NCBI GenBank assembly: GCA_040437565.1
Contig: JBDOQK010000095.1
Span: 1-33,390 of the forward strand
Reading direction: 5' to 3'
DNA: 33,390 bases
Source: Albugo candida
Lineage: Eukaryota; Oomycota; Peronosporomycetes; Albuginales
Part shown: in pieces, positions 10,560-19,799 of the stretch
How the letters are laid out: the number at the start of each line of letters is the position of its first letter
How positions within the stretch are numbered: the first letter of the stretch is position 1
Translations under genes and position numbers: made by a program
The notes under the pieces: model-generated
Told to the model about the DNA's origin: nothing
Database searches by the model: none
Seen by the model: the letters and a program-made list of their open reading frames with translations, nothing else

Positions 10560-13500
10560 GTCTGGCATGTATGTCACAAGTTGGTCGATGTGGTTTATCC
10601 ATAATGTGGAATTCTCGTCATTTCCTGACAAGCAAGATAATCGGGAATTGCACTACGCTATTGGGAAGGAAGGTCGAAGGAGTACCGTGGGTAATGTGAT
10701 CAAGTTCCAGCAGATCCATCGTCTAGCTCATCTACACATTAGAAATTATTGAAAGTCATCATAATCTCGTCTTTCCAGAGAATATTTTTGGAAGTAGACA
10801 GCTCTAGAGTAACTAATCCATTGGATACTAACCTCAGTAACGATCAGAAGGATGGAGCTGTGTCACATAGAACGAAAATGTGAAACCTCACATAACCAAT
10901 GAAGTAATCTACCTAATTACTCTGTTGTAATTGTTGTAATTACAAGAAGCATAATCTTTGCATGAAAGTTTACGAGTATGGTAACTTTTTCCTGAGTTTC
11001 TGCAGAAAGACAACGCAAGTACGCTGCATATCGCGCGCAGTGAGGTATTTGAGCAGAAAATGAACACTCTAATGTACTTATAGGGACCGCTTGAGCGATC
11101 ACTGCCAAAGATTGTGGCAAGGTGCAATCTGCTATAGTTTTATTGCACGGAAACTAAAGACAACAACTATGGTGTCCGGTTCAATTGTGAGCGAAAAGTA
11201 TGTGATGTTGATGAAAAGGCTCCTTGTGGTGTGGCGTTAACCTGTGTTTGAGCTGCTCTTTCCGAAGCTTGGTTTTCAGATGCAAAGAATTCCCTAAAAT
11301 AGGGTAGTATGACACTTTTTGATATAGTGTAGTCTTCGGACGCAAGATCATTCTCGTCTGGACGTAATCGCTATCTATTGCACCCGGCTGGGCTACCTCA
11401 ACTTTCTGCGTATCACTTTCATGCAATACAAGTGCTCAGCCACGAAGGCTTCTGGAGGTTTGCGCTGTTTTGAACAGCTTCGAAATAAGTTAATGAATGT
11501 ATTCGTAGAGAAATATCCGTTTCGGCCATCCTTTATAACGCTTCCCATTTGGAGTGACGAATGATTTGCTCCTGCCCAAAATTTGATATATTTAATATAT
11601 TTAATATATCCACGGTATCTAACATCGCATCATCATCACTTTCGTATATATACACTTCTTGTGCGTAAGGATAAAAGACAAATATTGTCAAAGATTCAGG
11701 ATGATTATATTACTCGGTTATACCTACTTCATTAGACAGTATTTCCTACCAGCACCGAAGATCAGAAAAAATGATCAACGCTGTTCAAGTTTGGTTGTCA
11801 TTGTTCTGAGTACAAGTAGAAGTCTTGTAGACTTACGATATGCAAATGCAGCGAAGAGATAGCATGTAACCAAAAGGTAAAAAAGGAATCACAAAGTGTA
11901 ATGTAGGACAAAACGTGGAAAAGCTTGGCACCTTAGAGGACGTAATAACTAGCCACAAGAGGAGTTGAATTCTGTACTATCTTCCTTGCATTCGCACGCC
12001 CAGTTGTAAAGTCGCGTTTTTGGGAAAGCTGCACTAAAAGAAATTCGTTCAGGTCGTAGTATTAATCCATACTATAACAGGGACACTTCCATGTCATTCC
12101 ATGTCGAATGTTTAGTTTTATATTTCAATAGGCACTCGATACGCCTTTCAGTCTCGATAGCGCGAATGTTCTAGCTTATTGTTGTAGAAAGCTGCGTTGA
12201 TTAGACGATAAAGGGATGAATTAATGGAACTAACCATCAGGCCATTTAATTCATTTGGAGTTGTAATGTCTGCACGGAGTAGGTTCATCTAGCCGTCAGA
12301 TACACACTCATTGCAATGTTGCCATATGCTCACCAACTCCAAGAAAGATAGAGTAGGGAATCGACATCGTGCGAAATGTAGTTTAGTCTTGCGTTTATAT
12401 TTTTATAGTATTGCATCAGTCGCCATGTTGTACATTCTTCTTCCGTGCTACTTTTCCAATAATGGAATAGACGCCTTTGAGCACATCGTATAGCTTGTAT
12501 TTTCCTCTTTGTGTCATTTACAATGCAAAGTTTGAAAGAATCACTTCGATGTATGTTATTTTTAAGCATAACCTATGGTGTTGTACGATGCAGTTAGATT
12601 TCGTTCAGCGCCAATGTGGCAGCGCCAATAGTATGCAATGATGTTGAAACAACTCTCTTCGTTTCGGTCCTCCACGATTACAATGAACGGTAATAGTTAC
12701 TCGGCGTTTATTATTTTTCTTCAGTTCCCTTTACTCGGCTTCATTACTTTTCTCCAATTCCCTTTTCTCGACCATGCATATATGCATTCATACTATATTG
12801 TCGAAACATATGAGCAAACAAATTCGAGCTGATACTCTGCGGCGTGCAGCAAGGCTACGGGTGGGTATAATCAAACCGGGCAGCAATGTCAGCTAATGTG
12901 GTCTGTACGCTCATCGCCAGGTAATCATTCGGTTTGCCTTATTTACTACTGCTTGTGATCTCACATTCTACAAGTTGATGAGTGCGTCACTTTCTCCCGA
13001 AAGCAGTTTTGTTGTTAAGCCACTTTCTGGAGACTGAAAAATCTTGAGCTGCGTGGAGTACCTCTTAAATGTTTAAGTGATTATAAATGTAATCAACGCA
13101 CTTGTCTTCATTCAAAAACATCACATGATACTTTAGACTCCTTATAAATCCATCAAATAATTTCGATTTTAGGAGATGTGTTTCCAGTATTATGCACCAT
13201 GACTTGACGGCGCTGGTACAACCAAAGTGCCATCTACGAGAATTCAAATCTTATGAGAACTTGCACATAGCAATAATAGAAATGACAGCGAGGTGATGAA
13301 CTCTCACAGGCATCGCACACATGCATGCTTTGTTAAGCAAAATCACCATTCTCCGTGAGTCATCATGCCGCCACTATTCGCAGTATCATAATGCTTTGAA
13401 AAACCATATAGAAACCTCAATGTATCGCCGATACTTGCAATTTTCTGTCTTTTTTTTGTCTTTTTATAGCTTGATTCTAGCGCAGCGGCTTTTATAGACG

Positions 13501-13667
13501 GATACTGCTCCTATCCTCAAGTGAATGCACTTAATACTTCGAAAAATGGCCTAATCAAGACTAAATTCATTGCGATTGAGATTGTGTAATCCTTTCCTGG
13601 TATCTTGATGATCTCAGTCGTCTAACGCTCCGATACCAGCCAGCATTTGATTTCAACCGCTTAAGTT
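10560..13667. other. About 3.1 kb with no recognised gene
   Basis: Open stretches stay under about 85 codons on both strands and carry no motif I know. Small low-complexity patches occur: a 9-bp AT repeat at 11586-11609, and a pyrimidine-rich imperfect repeat near 12705-12770 that encodes two similar Phe-Leu-Gln-Phe-Pro stretches in one frame. No tRNA or rRNA signature was seen. Confidence 0.5.
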
Positions 13668-14006
13668 AATCGGACATTTCAGTGTGTTAAACCGTCACAT
13701 ATTCATGTTGCTACCCAGTAGTCATCTTTCTCGAGATTTATCAAGGCGATGACTGAGTACGCATTCAGGTACTGGGCCAATATTTCCGTCCCACAGGGAT
13801 CAGCCTACTTAATCTAATTTTAGCTCTAAATGAAATATGAAATCATCGAGAAGTACAACGAAGCAACCAATTGGCCTCGAATAATCGTCAATCATCACTC
13901 AATATCAGTCGATATCAATCGGTATACATCGGTATACATCAGTGTACCTTAGCCCGACAATGAGTAATCACTGAACTAATTATCTCATCATAGTGAATCA
14001 AGAAGA
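13668..14006. repeat. Arm of a long inverted duplication (partner 1338-1675)
   Basis: This is the reverse complement of 1338-1675 with scattered differences, including the 10-bp array. Similarity stops near 13668, and on the other side at the partner's gap edge. Gene B (15723-16867) lies 1.7 kb to the right, matching gene A beside the partner arm. Confidence 0.85.
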
Positions 14007-14159
14007 CGGGTAGGTTACATGGCGTTTTTGAGACGCATAAATCGTCACAATATGAGTAGTTTCAAACAGCTTTCAAGCCAGGTAATGTATGATAAAAATG
14101 CATGTATTCGACTATGTAATGTTCTCTCTACAGGGTACTAATTTCTGAAAAGAATAAAC

Positions 14160-14275
14160 TTATGTTGGAGTAACTTCTCATACTACTTCAAGAGCTCACA
14201 CTGTCTTGGAATGATGACAGCGGACGTTCATCAACAATTATATAAATCGTATTTAATACAATTCACACAATCTAC
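14160..14275. repeat. Dispersed repeat, inverted copy of 20893-21010
   Basis: The reverse complement reads GATGAACGTCCGCTGTC and onward, matching 20893-21010 with few differences over about 116 bp. It is cut by the gap at 14276, so its true length is unknown. Confidence 0.8.
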
Positions 14276-14375
14276 NNNNNNNNNNNNNNNNNNNNNNNNN
14301 NNNNNNNNNNNNNNNNNNNNNNNNNNNNNNNNNNNNNNNNNNNNNNNNNNNNNNNNNNNNNNNNNNNNNNNNNNN
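14276..14375. other. Assembly gap (100 N)
   Basis: Exactly 100 N. No repeated flank was seen at this gap. Confidence 0.95.
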
Positions 14376-15158
14376 TATCCGTGTGGGTGAAATACCGAGG
14401 GACAAATGCTTACAATTCCTGAAAATACGTCCGTAATTGAGCATGCTTCCGCATTGATCCCAAAAAAAGCGTGCGTGTCCAGTTGCATCGATTGTGAGCT
14501 GTAATATCTGCTTTTGGCATCAAACGCTCTTGCTGAAAAACAGTACTTTCAAGCGATTTAGCAAAATTGGCTGGCAGAACCACCTGTGATGCTCCGCAGC
14601 AAGTTCATATATCTAAAAGGCACTTGCCGCAACTATTCGAACAAGTCGAATCCGCGTTCTTATCTAGCTCAAGACGACCAAAGAAGGCATTGTTTTCCGG
14701 TTCGGGAACAGGTGTTGAATGCCGTTTCAGATCTATCATTGATTTCCTTAAAAAGGTAAAGTTAAGTGGCGATGTGATGTATAAACGTCGACGTGATCTG
14801 CAAGGCGCTGCCCCAATTGCATTTACAACATTTCTCATGACATTCTTTGCCTATATACAGTGGAGCAAAGCAAGGAGATGTGGCCCAATCAGAGAAAGAA
14901 AAGATTTATTGGTGCTCTTTATTGTAAGGGCAACCGAATCGCAACCTTGTTCTAAGCGTCGTTTGTGTATGAGGCTTACTGACGGTAGAATAAGGTGCCG
15001 CTTTCAGACTATTCCGCTTGTTCTTATTGCAATACTGCTGGTTCTTTCGTTTGCGAGAAGTAAACACAAATTTCCGACGTACTATTGATCTTTGCTTGCG
15101 TGGATGCGAACCGTTTTGTATTGGCGACGAGAACTATTACCTATATCCTGTGAAAGGA

Positions 15159-15287
15159 TGACGATATAGCACAGAAACGAAATATCAACAACCGCGTTCG
15201 AGCAAAATATTATGAGGCGAGCAATTCGTTCAGTTCGCGTTTGCCCAATATCGCTACTGAAGTGTTTCCGGCCACTTGAAAACTTTC
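15159..15287. repeat. Contig-end duplicate, copy 1 (129 bp)
   Basis: It ends at the gap edge and is repeated at 15388-15516 right after the gap with no visible difference. Confidence 0.92.
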
Positions 15288-15387
15288 NNNNNNNNNNNNN
15301 NNNNNNNNNNNNNNNNNNNNNNNNNNNNNNNNNNNNNNNNNNNNNNNNNNNNNNNNNNNNNNNNNNNNNNNNNNNNNNNNNNNNNNN
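15288..15387. other. Assembly gap (100 N)
   Basis: Exactly 100 N between two copies of the same 129 bp. Confidence 0.95.
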
Positions 15388-15516
15388 TGACGATATAGCA
15401 CAGAAACGAAATATCAACAACCGCGTTCGAGCAAAATATTATGAGGCGAGCAATTCGTTCAGTTCGCGTTTGCCCAATATCGCTACTGAAGTGTTTCCGG
15501 CCACTTGAAAACTTTC
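15388..15516. repeat. Contig-end duplicate, copy 2 (129 bp)
   Basis: Equals 15159-15287 and continues uninterrupted into unique sequence. Confidence 0.92.
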
Positions 15517-15722
15517 TCATGCTATAGTTTCGAGAAACGTAGATTGGAGGGCTAAGAAAGCAGGAAACAGCTATCAGGTTGCCAAAATCTCAAAATATTG
15601 GGCATATGTCACGAGTAGCTTCTTCAATCTGGGCTCTAATATCGTGGAAAGCAATGGTGCTATGGATAATAAGTATTAATTTTATCCTTAACCCGTCCAC
15701 TACGTTTATTCCGTATATCTAT

Positions 15723-16867
15723 TCAATATTCGGATGACATCGCAAAGTAAGGAATCGGATCGCAGCTATCCCTTTGATGTTGTGGACGTTCGACGAAGTA
15801 ATGCATAGTATCGCTGCCCGTAGTCTTCACAGTAATGGACTTGTATCTTGTGATTGTCAAGCCCAGTACCCAAATCTCATCATCATCTGACTTTTCCATG
15901 AGAATAGTACACTTGTCGCCTTCGCTTACGATATAATCTTTGGCGCTGAGTTTGATGACTTCATGATTTGAGAAGGTTACTTGAAAATCCAACGCAGTCT
16001 CACTTCCAAGCAATATCTTTCCGTATATATCGTTGCAAGGTCCTTGGAATCGACCGCGTTTACTGATTGTCAAAGAACCGTCATTATTTTCCAGAAGCTT
16101 TCTTTCCATTCTTTCATAATATGATCTTGGGATACTGATAGTATGTTCATCAACATTCATTCGTATCATCTGGCGGTCTCTTTCGCTCCCAAAAAAGAGC
16201 ACACTTGCCGTACTGTGCCCTTCGTGCAAAGGCGCCCGTCCATCTTTTGGGATAATTTGGCATCCGCAAGTAAACTTGTGACTTTCAAGCTCTGCCCAGC
16301 TGATCGATAGATGCCTTTATTCTCTGTTACGTGAAGTTGAGTACTCATACGTAAATCATCATTGATGGTAGAAATCCGTTTACTTTGAATCCACTTTATC
16401 AATATATCTCCTGTCAATGTCCAGCCAGTCGCGTAGCTTTTGCCGCAGACACTCGAATTCCAAACTTTCAATACTTCCCTATCTCCACTACTGCCTGTTA
16501 AATCTCGATTCAATAAAGGTGCGGACAAACTCTCCTCGATATCCTTCTGCACGCTTGGATTTCTCTTACTTAGAAACTCTGTCGCTGTACACCAGAGCCT
16601 GGCTAATTGAAGATCACAATAATCAAATCCATCTCATAGCAATCGCTCAGAATACCCATCCCCATGTTCCGTACATCAGGCAAAGATCACAGCCGCATAA
16701 TGTACTGATATGTCGGTTTGATTGTCTCAATCAAGATACTTCCATTTGAGACTTGCACTTTTGGCGTCATTCGAACATTAAAGCCTTCTGTAACGATCAC
16801 AAGTTGTTATGTGAAAAGAATGCTCCAAGTCCAAGAACAGTGTACATTATCGTAGGAACACTTGCAT
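15723..16867 (-). pseudogene. Gene B: broken pepsin-like family member
   Basis: This is a full-length minus-strand relative of genes C and D. Its ATG at 16867-16865 (Met-Gln-Val-Phe) corresponds to Met-Lys-Ala-Phe in the intact copies. The flap motif Tyr-Ala-Thr-Gly-Trp, the C-lobe Asp segment (Asn-Val-Asp-Glu-His), Ile-Pro-Arg-Ser-Tyr-Tyr, the cysteine pair and Trp-Val-Leu-Gly are all present. The frame is interrupted at least three times. A base is missing soon after the start. A stop falls where the N-lobe Asp is expected (near 16690). The frame shifts in the middle (near 16310), so the middle and C-terminal parts lie in different frames (16552-16166 and 16229-15723). The promoter module is intact and faces the promoter of gene C. 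Probably a recent pseudogene, unless assembly errors are at fault. Confidence 0.75.
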
Positions 16868-16928
16868 TCTTTGTCTTCTTAGTCGAATTCATGAACTATA
16901 ACTGGTTGCTGCTCACCAGTCTATTGCC

Positions 16929-17077
16929 CTATTGAGGTATACTGCAGCCCACAGTAATGCTTCCATCGAGTCGCCAACTTTAATACAATAGAATTCGTAC
17001 TTTATGAATATGGAAGTGTATCGCCGTAGCAAAACAAGACATTAAAGTTGCACTTAGAGATGCGTTGCCGCAGTAAG
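16929..17077 (-). promoter_or_regulatory. Conserved upstream module of gene B
   Basis: Reading on the minus strand, a distal box at 17077-17043 (CTTACTGCGGCAACGCATCT, then AAGTGCAACTT) is followed about 90 bp later by a proximal box at 16950-16929 (GGGCTGCAGTATACCTCAAT and two more bases). It ends 61 nt before the ATG of gene B. The same two boxes in the same order precede genes C and D. This looks like a core promoter and 5' leader kept by selection or by recent duplication. Confidence 0.65.
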
Positions 17078-17510
17078 TTTTTATAGAAGCTTGGTCTTTG
17101 TGCTTTGCGTGTGAATCCTTACCGAGTGATTACCAGCACACCGAGCAGCTTCTGCCTGGATAACAAAATTATCAATTGGCATGGAAAGAAATGATGCAGG
17201 CCATGGCATAATGAAAGTCGATCATTATATCTTACTTTATCACGATGCATGCCTATCAGACACCGTTTTACAAAGTTGTTGTCTACTCCAGCACCGTCAT
17301 TCTGATCTTAGGTGCCCTATCATGCCTATAAAGTGTACATACCTAATATAATAAAAAGAAACAACTAATAACTCAAGGAGTGAGCCAAATGTTATGTAAC
17401 TGATCAAGCCTATCCTCAAACCAGGATTTTTTACAAGTCGTTAGGTTCGAGTTGGGAATGATATCGCTTATGTATTCGTACAATATGCATTAAGTACGTA
17501 TCCTGTAGCA

Positions 17511-17649
17511 CTTGCTGCGCTGACGCATCTCTGAGTGCAACTTTGATTTCTTGTTTACGGAGACGCGCTTCCATTTCACATATATGAATGATATATCAGA
17601 ATTGGTGACTCGAGCAAACATTATTGCGGGCTGCAGTATACCTCAATAG
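17511..17649 (+). promoter_or_regulatory. Conserved upstream module of gene C
   Basis: The distal box at 17511-17547 (CTTGCTGCGCTGACGCATCT, then GAGTGCAACTTTGAT) is followed by a proximal box at 17628-17649. The proximal box is an exact 22-bp inverted copy of 16929-16950. It ends 57 nt before the gene C ATG. Between the boxes, pieces such as GACTCGAGCAAACATTATTG match the gene D module. No TATA box is obvious at a fixed distance. Confidence 0.65.
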
Positions 17650-17706
17650 TGTAATTGATTGGTGAGGAGCCTATCACAATCAAATAATCGACAAGAAGGA
17701 CAAGGG

Positions 17707-18807
17707 ATGAAAGCGTTCTCTACGGTGACCTACGGTGCTCAAGGACTTGCAGCGCTTTTTGCGCATCATCAGTTCGTGACCGTTACACAAGGTTTATATG
17801 CTCAAATAATTCACGAAGGGAAGGTTTTGAGTGAAATTAGCGCGATCGATCAAGTAGAGCACTACACTGTGAAGCTTGACCTTTCATGCAACTCGGAAAG
17901 CATGTGGTCTAATCTACTAAATTGGTACTTCAAGGATGCATTGGATCATTGTTCTCAATATGTAGCTTATCTGCGGCACATAGCAGCTGAATTTAGTTGT
18001 GGAAAAAAGCCAAGTCTGCAAAAGGAATCTGTAGATGTTTTATCGATCCCTTTATTAAATCTAAAATCGAGTGGCAGTAACGATGAAAGAGATATGGTAC
18101 AACTTATACCGGGTACGATCGAAGGGAAACCATACACGACCGGCTGGATAATGAAAGGAAAGCTTTTGGATAAGTGGATTCAGAATAAATGGATATTTTA
18201 CTGCGATAACCGTTGGTTCATAAGTGATCAAACTTATATCTCCGAGAATAAAGGGACTTATTTAATTGAGTGGACCGAGCCAGGACTTTATCATATTTAT
18301 CTCGGAAATCATGATGCAAAACTTGGTTGGCCACATTTGCCCAAGGGGGACCTTACGGCAACTGTGCTCTTCTTCGGAGATTCTATAAAAGGCCAGCAAA
18401 TACGAATAAATGTTGATGTACATGCTATCAGCATCCCAAAGTCATATTATGAAAGCATGAAGAAAAAGCTATCGGAAAAGAATTTTTGGAAAATCGATGG
18501 ATACGGACAATTCAAAGGACCTTGCACCGATATATCTTTCCCCGAAAGCATGTTGCGTGGTGGTAAGACTTCGCTGGCTTTCAAAATAAAATTTTCGAAT
18601 AATGAAATCATCGAACTCAGCGCCATGCATTACATCTATAAAGAAAAGGACATGTGTTCACTTCTCATTGACAAATCAGATGATGAAACGTGGGTACTGG
18701 GTACGGCAATTGTAAATGCCAAGTCCATTCTTATAGAGAATACGGGCGAAGATCTAATATATCGCTTCGCTGAATCCTACAACGGTTTACGAGTTGCCTC
18801 TCCATGA
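17707..18807 (+). CDS. Gene C: divergent pepsin-fold (A1-like) protein, probable secreted pseudo-protease
   Basis: The protein has 366 residues from the first ATG; there is no upstream ATG in frame, only a TTG at 17659. The N-terminus (Met-Lys-Ala-Phe, then mildly hydrophobic to about residue 30) may be a weak signal peptide. Seen in order: Leu-Tyr-Ala-Gln-Ile (30-34); Tyr-Thr-Val-Lys-Leu-Asp58-Leu-Ser, placed like Phe-Thr-Val-Ile-Phe-Asp-Thr-Gly of pepsin; flap-like Tyr143-Thr-Thr-Gly-Trp then Gly-Lys-Leu-Leu; Asp237 in Asn-Val-Asp-Val-His with Ile-Pro-Lys-Ser-Tyr after it; Cys273 and Cys317; Trp-Val-Leu-Gly (329-332); Tyr-Arg-Phe-Ala near the end. Asp58 to Asp237 is 179 residues, against 183 in pepsin. 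Both Asp-Thr-Gly motifs have lost Thr-Gly, so catalysis is unlikely. It is single-exon and divergent from broken gene B. The family call is by motif spacing; low overall identity leaves room for doubt. Confidence 0.65.
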   Translation: MKAFSTVTYGAQGLAALFAHHQFVTVTQGLYAQIIHEGKVLSEISAIDQVEHYTVKLDLSCNSESMWSNLLNWYFKDALDHCSQYVAYLRHIAAEFSCGKKPSLQKESVDVLSIPLLNLKSSGSNDERDMVQLIPGTIEGKPYTTGWIMKGKLLDKWIQNKWIFYCDNRWFISDQTYISENKGTYLIEWTEPGLYHIYLGNHDAKLGWPHLPKGDLTATVLFFGDSIKGQQIRINVDVHAISIPKSYYESMKKKLSEKNFWKIDGYGQFKGPCTDISFPESMLRGGKTSLAFKIKFSNNEIIELSAMHYIYKEKDMCSLLIDKSDDETWVLGTAIVNAKSILIENTGEDLIYRFAESYNGLRVASP

Positions 18808-18950
18808 TTCAATCCAATGCGACATTATCAGAATGGTAAATTGCTTCGCGGAGGAAGCGTAGCGATCGAATAACGGATAAGATTAATACAAATTATTCTT
18901 TGTTTTGGAAGTTACCCATGACATAAACCCAGCGGTGAGATTTCAGCAAC

Positions 18951-18978
18951 CTGACTGCTGCTGACTGCTGCTGTCTGC
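18951..18978. repeat. 10-bp tandem repeat
   Basis: CTGACTGCTG occurs twice in tandem (18951-18970), followed by a partial third unit. It sits in the short non-coding interval between gene C and the minus-strand frame at 19006-19593. Confidence 0.7.
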
Positions 18979-19005
18979 GTCCTATTCCATAGAAATATGC
19001 CTCAG

Positions 19006-19593
19006 CTAAGACTTATCTCTTTTATCATTCCAAATTGCTGATACAATGCAAGTGGCAGACGCGAATGTGCTGGCCGGTGTGCGCAACATCAAAATGTACA
19101 TCAACGCAATAATGGCAAGCCCGAATGCGTTATAAGGTGGAAGAAAGCAGACGTTCACGTCCCTGGCAACACTGCAATTTCTACACATAGGATGCAACCA
19201 ACTGGTGGAAAACAGTACAGGTAAAGTGTTGTAAGATAAAGTGTTGTAAGACCAAAATGTAACCGGTGAAATCCTCAAAACAGAGAAGCCAATTCCTTCT
19301 GAGATGAGCGCATCGATAGATTTAGTGCTCAAAATTTCCGGTAAGCCGCTCGGTAATGAATCGAAGATGTCGCCAATTACTTGTAACAGAATGACGACCA
19401 TTATACGGATGATGATAGAGCATTGGAAGAATTGGAATTGCATTGATAATCGATAACGTGTTTTGTACGACGTGCGACGGGCTTTATCTGAACCATTTTT
19501 GTGCTCAAACATGCTCAATGGCTTGTTGCTCATGGACGTGAATGGATACAGAGTGTGAGACACATACCGATCATAAGGCGCCGCTGTTGTCAT
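19006..19593 (-). CDS. Hypothetical small membrane protein, unassigned
   Basis: This is an ATG-started minus-strand frame of 195 codons. Two hydrophobic stretches are long enough to span a membrane: residues 56-76 (ending Val-Ile-Leu-Leu-Gln-Val-Ile) and 155-171 (Ala-Phe-Gly-Leu-Ala-Ile-Ile-Ala-Leu-Met-Tyr-Ile-Leu-Met-Leu). The first 50 residues are polar and basic. The C-terminus ends Ile-Val-Ser-Ala-Ile-Trp-Asn-Asp-Lys-Arg. Just upstream on the same strand, another frame (about 19785-19605) ends Ile-Val-Ser-Ala-Ile-Trp-Asn-Ser-Phe-Arg. A shortened tandem relative or a second exon therefore lies beside it. An in-frame 15-bp duplication gives Ser-Tyr-Asn-Thr-Leu twice. No family recognised. 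It could be an exon of a larger multi-pass receptor-like protein. Confidence 0.35.
   Translation of the reverse strand: MTTAAPYDRYVSHTLYPFTSMSNKPLSMFEHKNGSDKARRTSYKTRYRLSMQFQFFQCSIIIRIMVVILLQVIGDIFDSLPSGLPEILSTKSIDALISEGIGFSVLRISPVTFWSYNTLSYNTLPVLFSTSWLHPMCRNCSVARDVNVCFLPPYNAFGLAIIALMYILMLRTPASTFASATCIVSAIWNDKRDKS
19222..19251. repeat. 15-bp perfect tandem duplication
   Basis: TAAAGTGTTGTAAGA occurs twice in succession inside the frame at 19006-19593. The length is a multiple of three, so the frame stays open. Confidence 0.85.
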
Positions 19594-19799
19594 CTGAAGC
19601 TATTCCAAATGGCTGAAACGATCTGGATAAGGTAAGCATTCATGGATGAAAGAATGTCTCCATTAGATAGTAAAACTTGGAATTGAACCATGAGAACGAT
19701 ATGACGACCCAAATTGTTCTCCTCAGCGTTGATATGTTCTTTCCCAGCATCTTTAAACTCGGTTTTTGATCCTCTTGTATTTAAGGAGTGTGGTAAAAG

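Larger units (their letters stand above)
14400..15660 (+). repeat. Unidentified decayed repeated element, copy 1
   Basis: This region aligns, at an estimated 60-70 percent identity by eye, with 27900-28727. Shared blocks include CTAAAAGGCACTTGCCGCAAC (here near 14612) against CTAAAAGTTACTTGCAGCAAC, TTTACAACATTTC, and a stretch around ATTGGCGACGAGAACTATTA against a similar one near 28390. Copy 1 has roughly 180 bp that copy 2 lacks. A 173-codon open frame at 14567-15088 is the longest piece, but the homology crosses frames, so it is not a clean gene. The element family is not identified. A DDE-transposase origin is possible but unproven. The copies are old. Confidence 0.45.

Noticed and set aside
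14567-15088. A 173-codon open frame as a genuine membrane protein gene
   Set aside because: Similarity to 27960-28400 runs across all three frames, and the hydrophobic stretches (Pro-Leu-Val-Leu-Ile-Ala-Ile-Leu-Leu-Val-Leu) are not matched in the other copy. It looks like a chance frame in a repeat.
14860-15300. Firm assignment of the repeated element to PIF/Harbinger, Merlin or MULE transposases
   Set aside because: Only faint motif-like stretches were seen and no complete DDE triad could be placed in one frame. The family is left open.
16417-16935. Plus-strand open frames of 60-110 codons opposite gene B
   Set aside because: They are antisense shadows of the broken minus-strand family member, with no motif of their own.
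17659-17706. TTG-started N-terminal extensions of gene C (17659) and gene D (31131)
   Set aside because: These need a non-ATG start. The first ATG in each (17707 and 31080) gives the same Met-Lys-Ala-Phe start in both genes, and the extension peptides differ in C and D. The stretch is better read as 5' leader.
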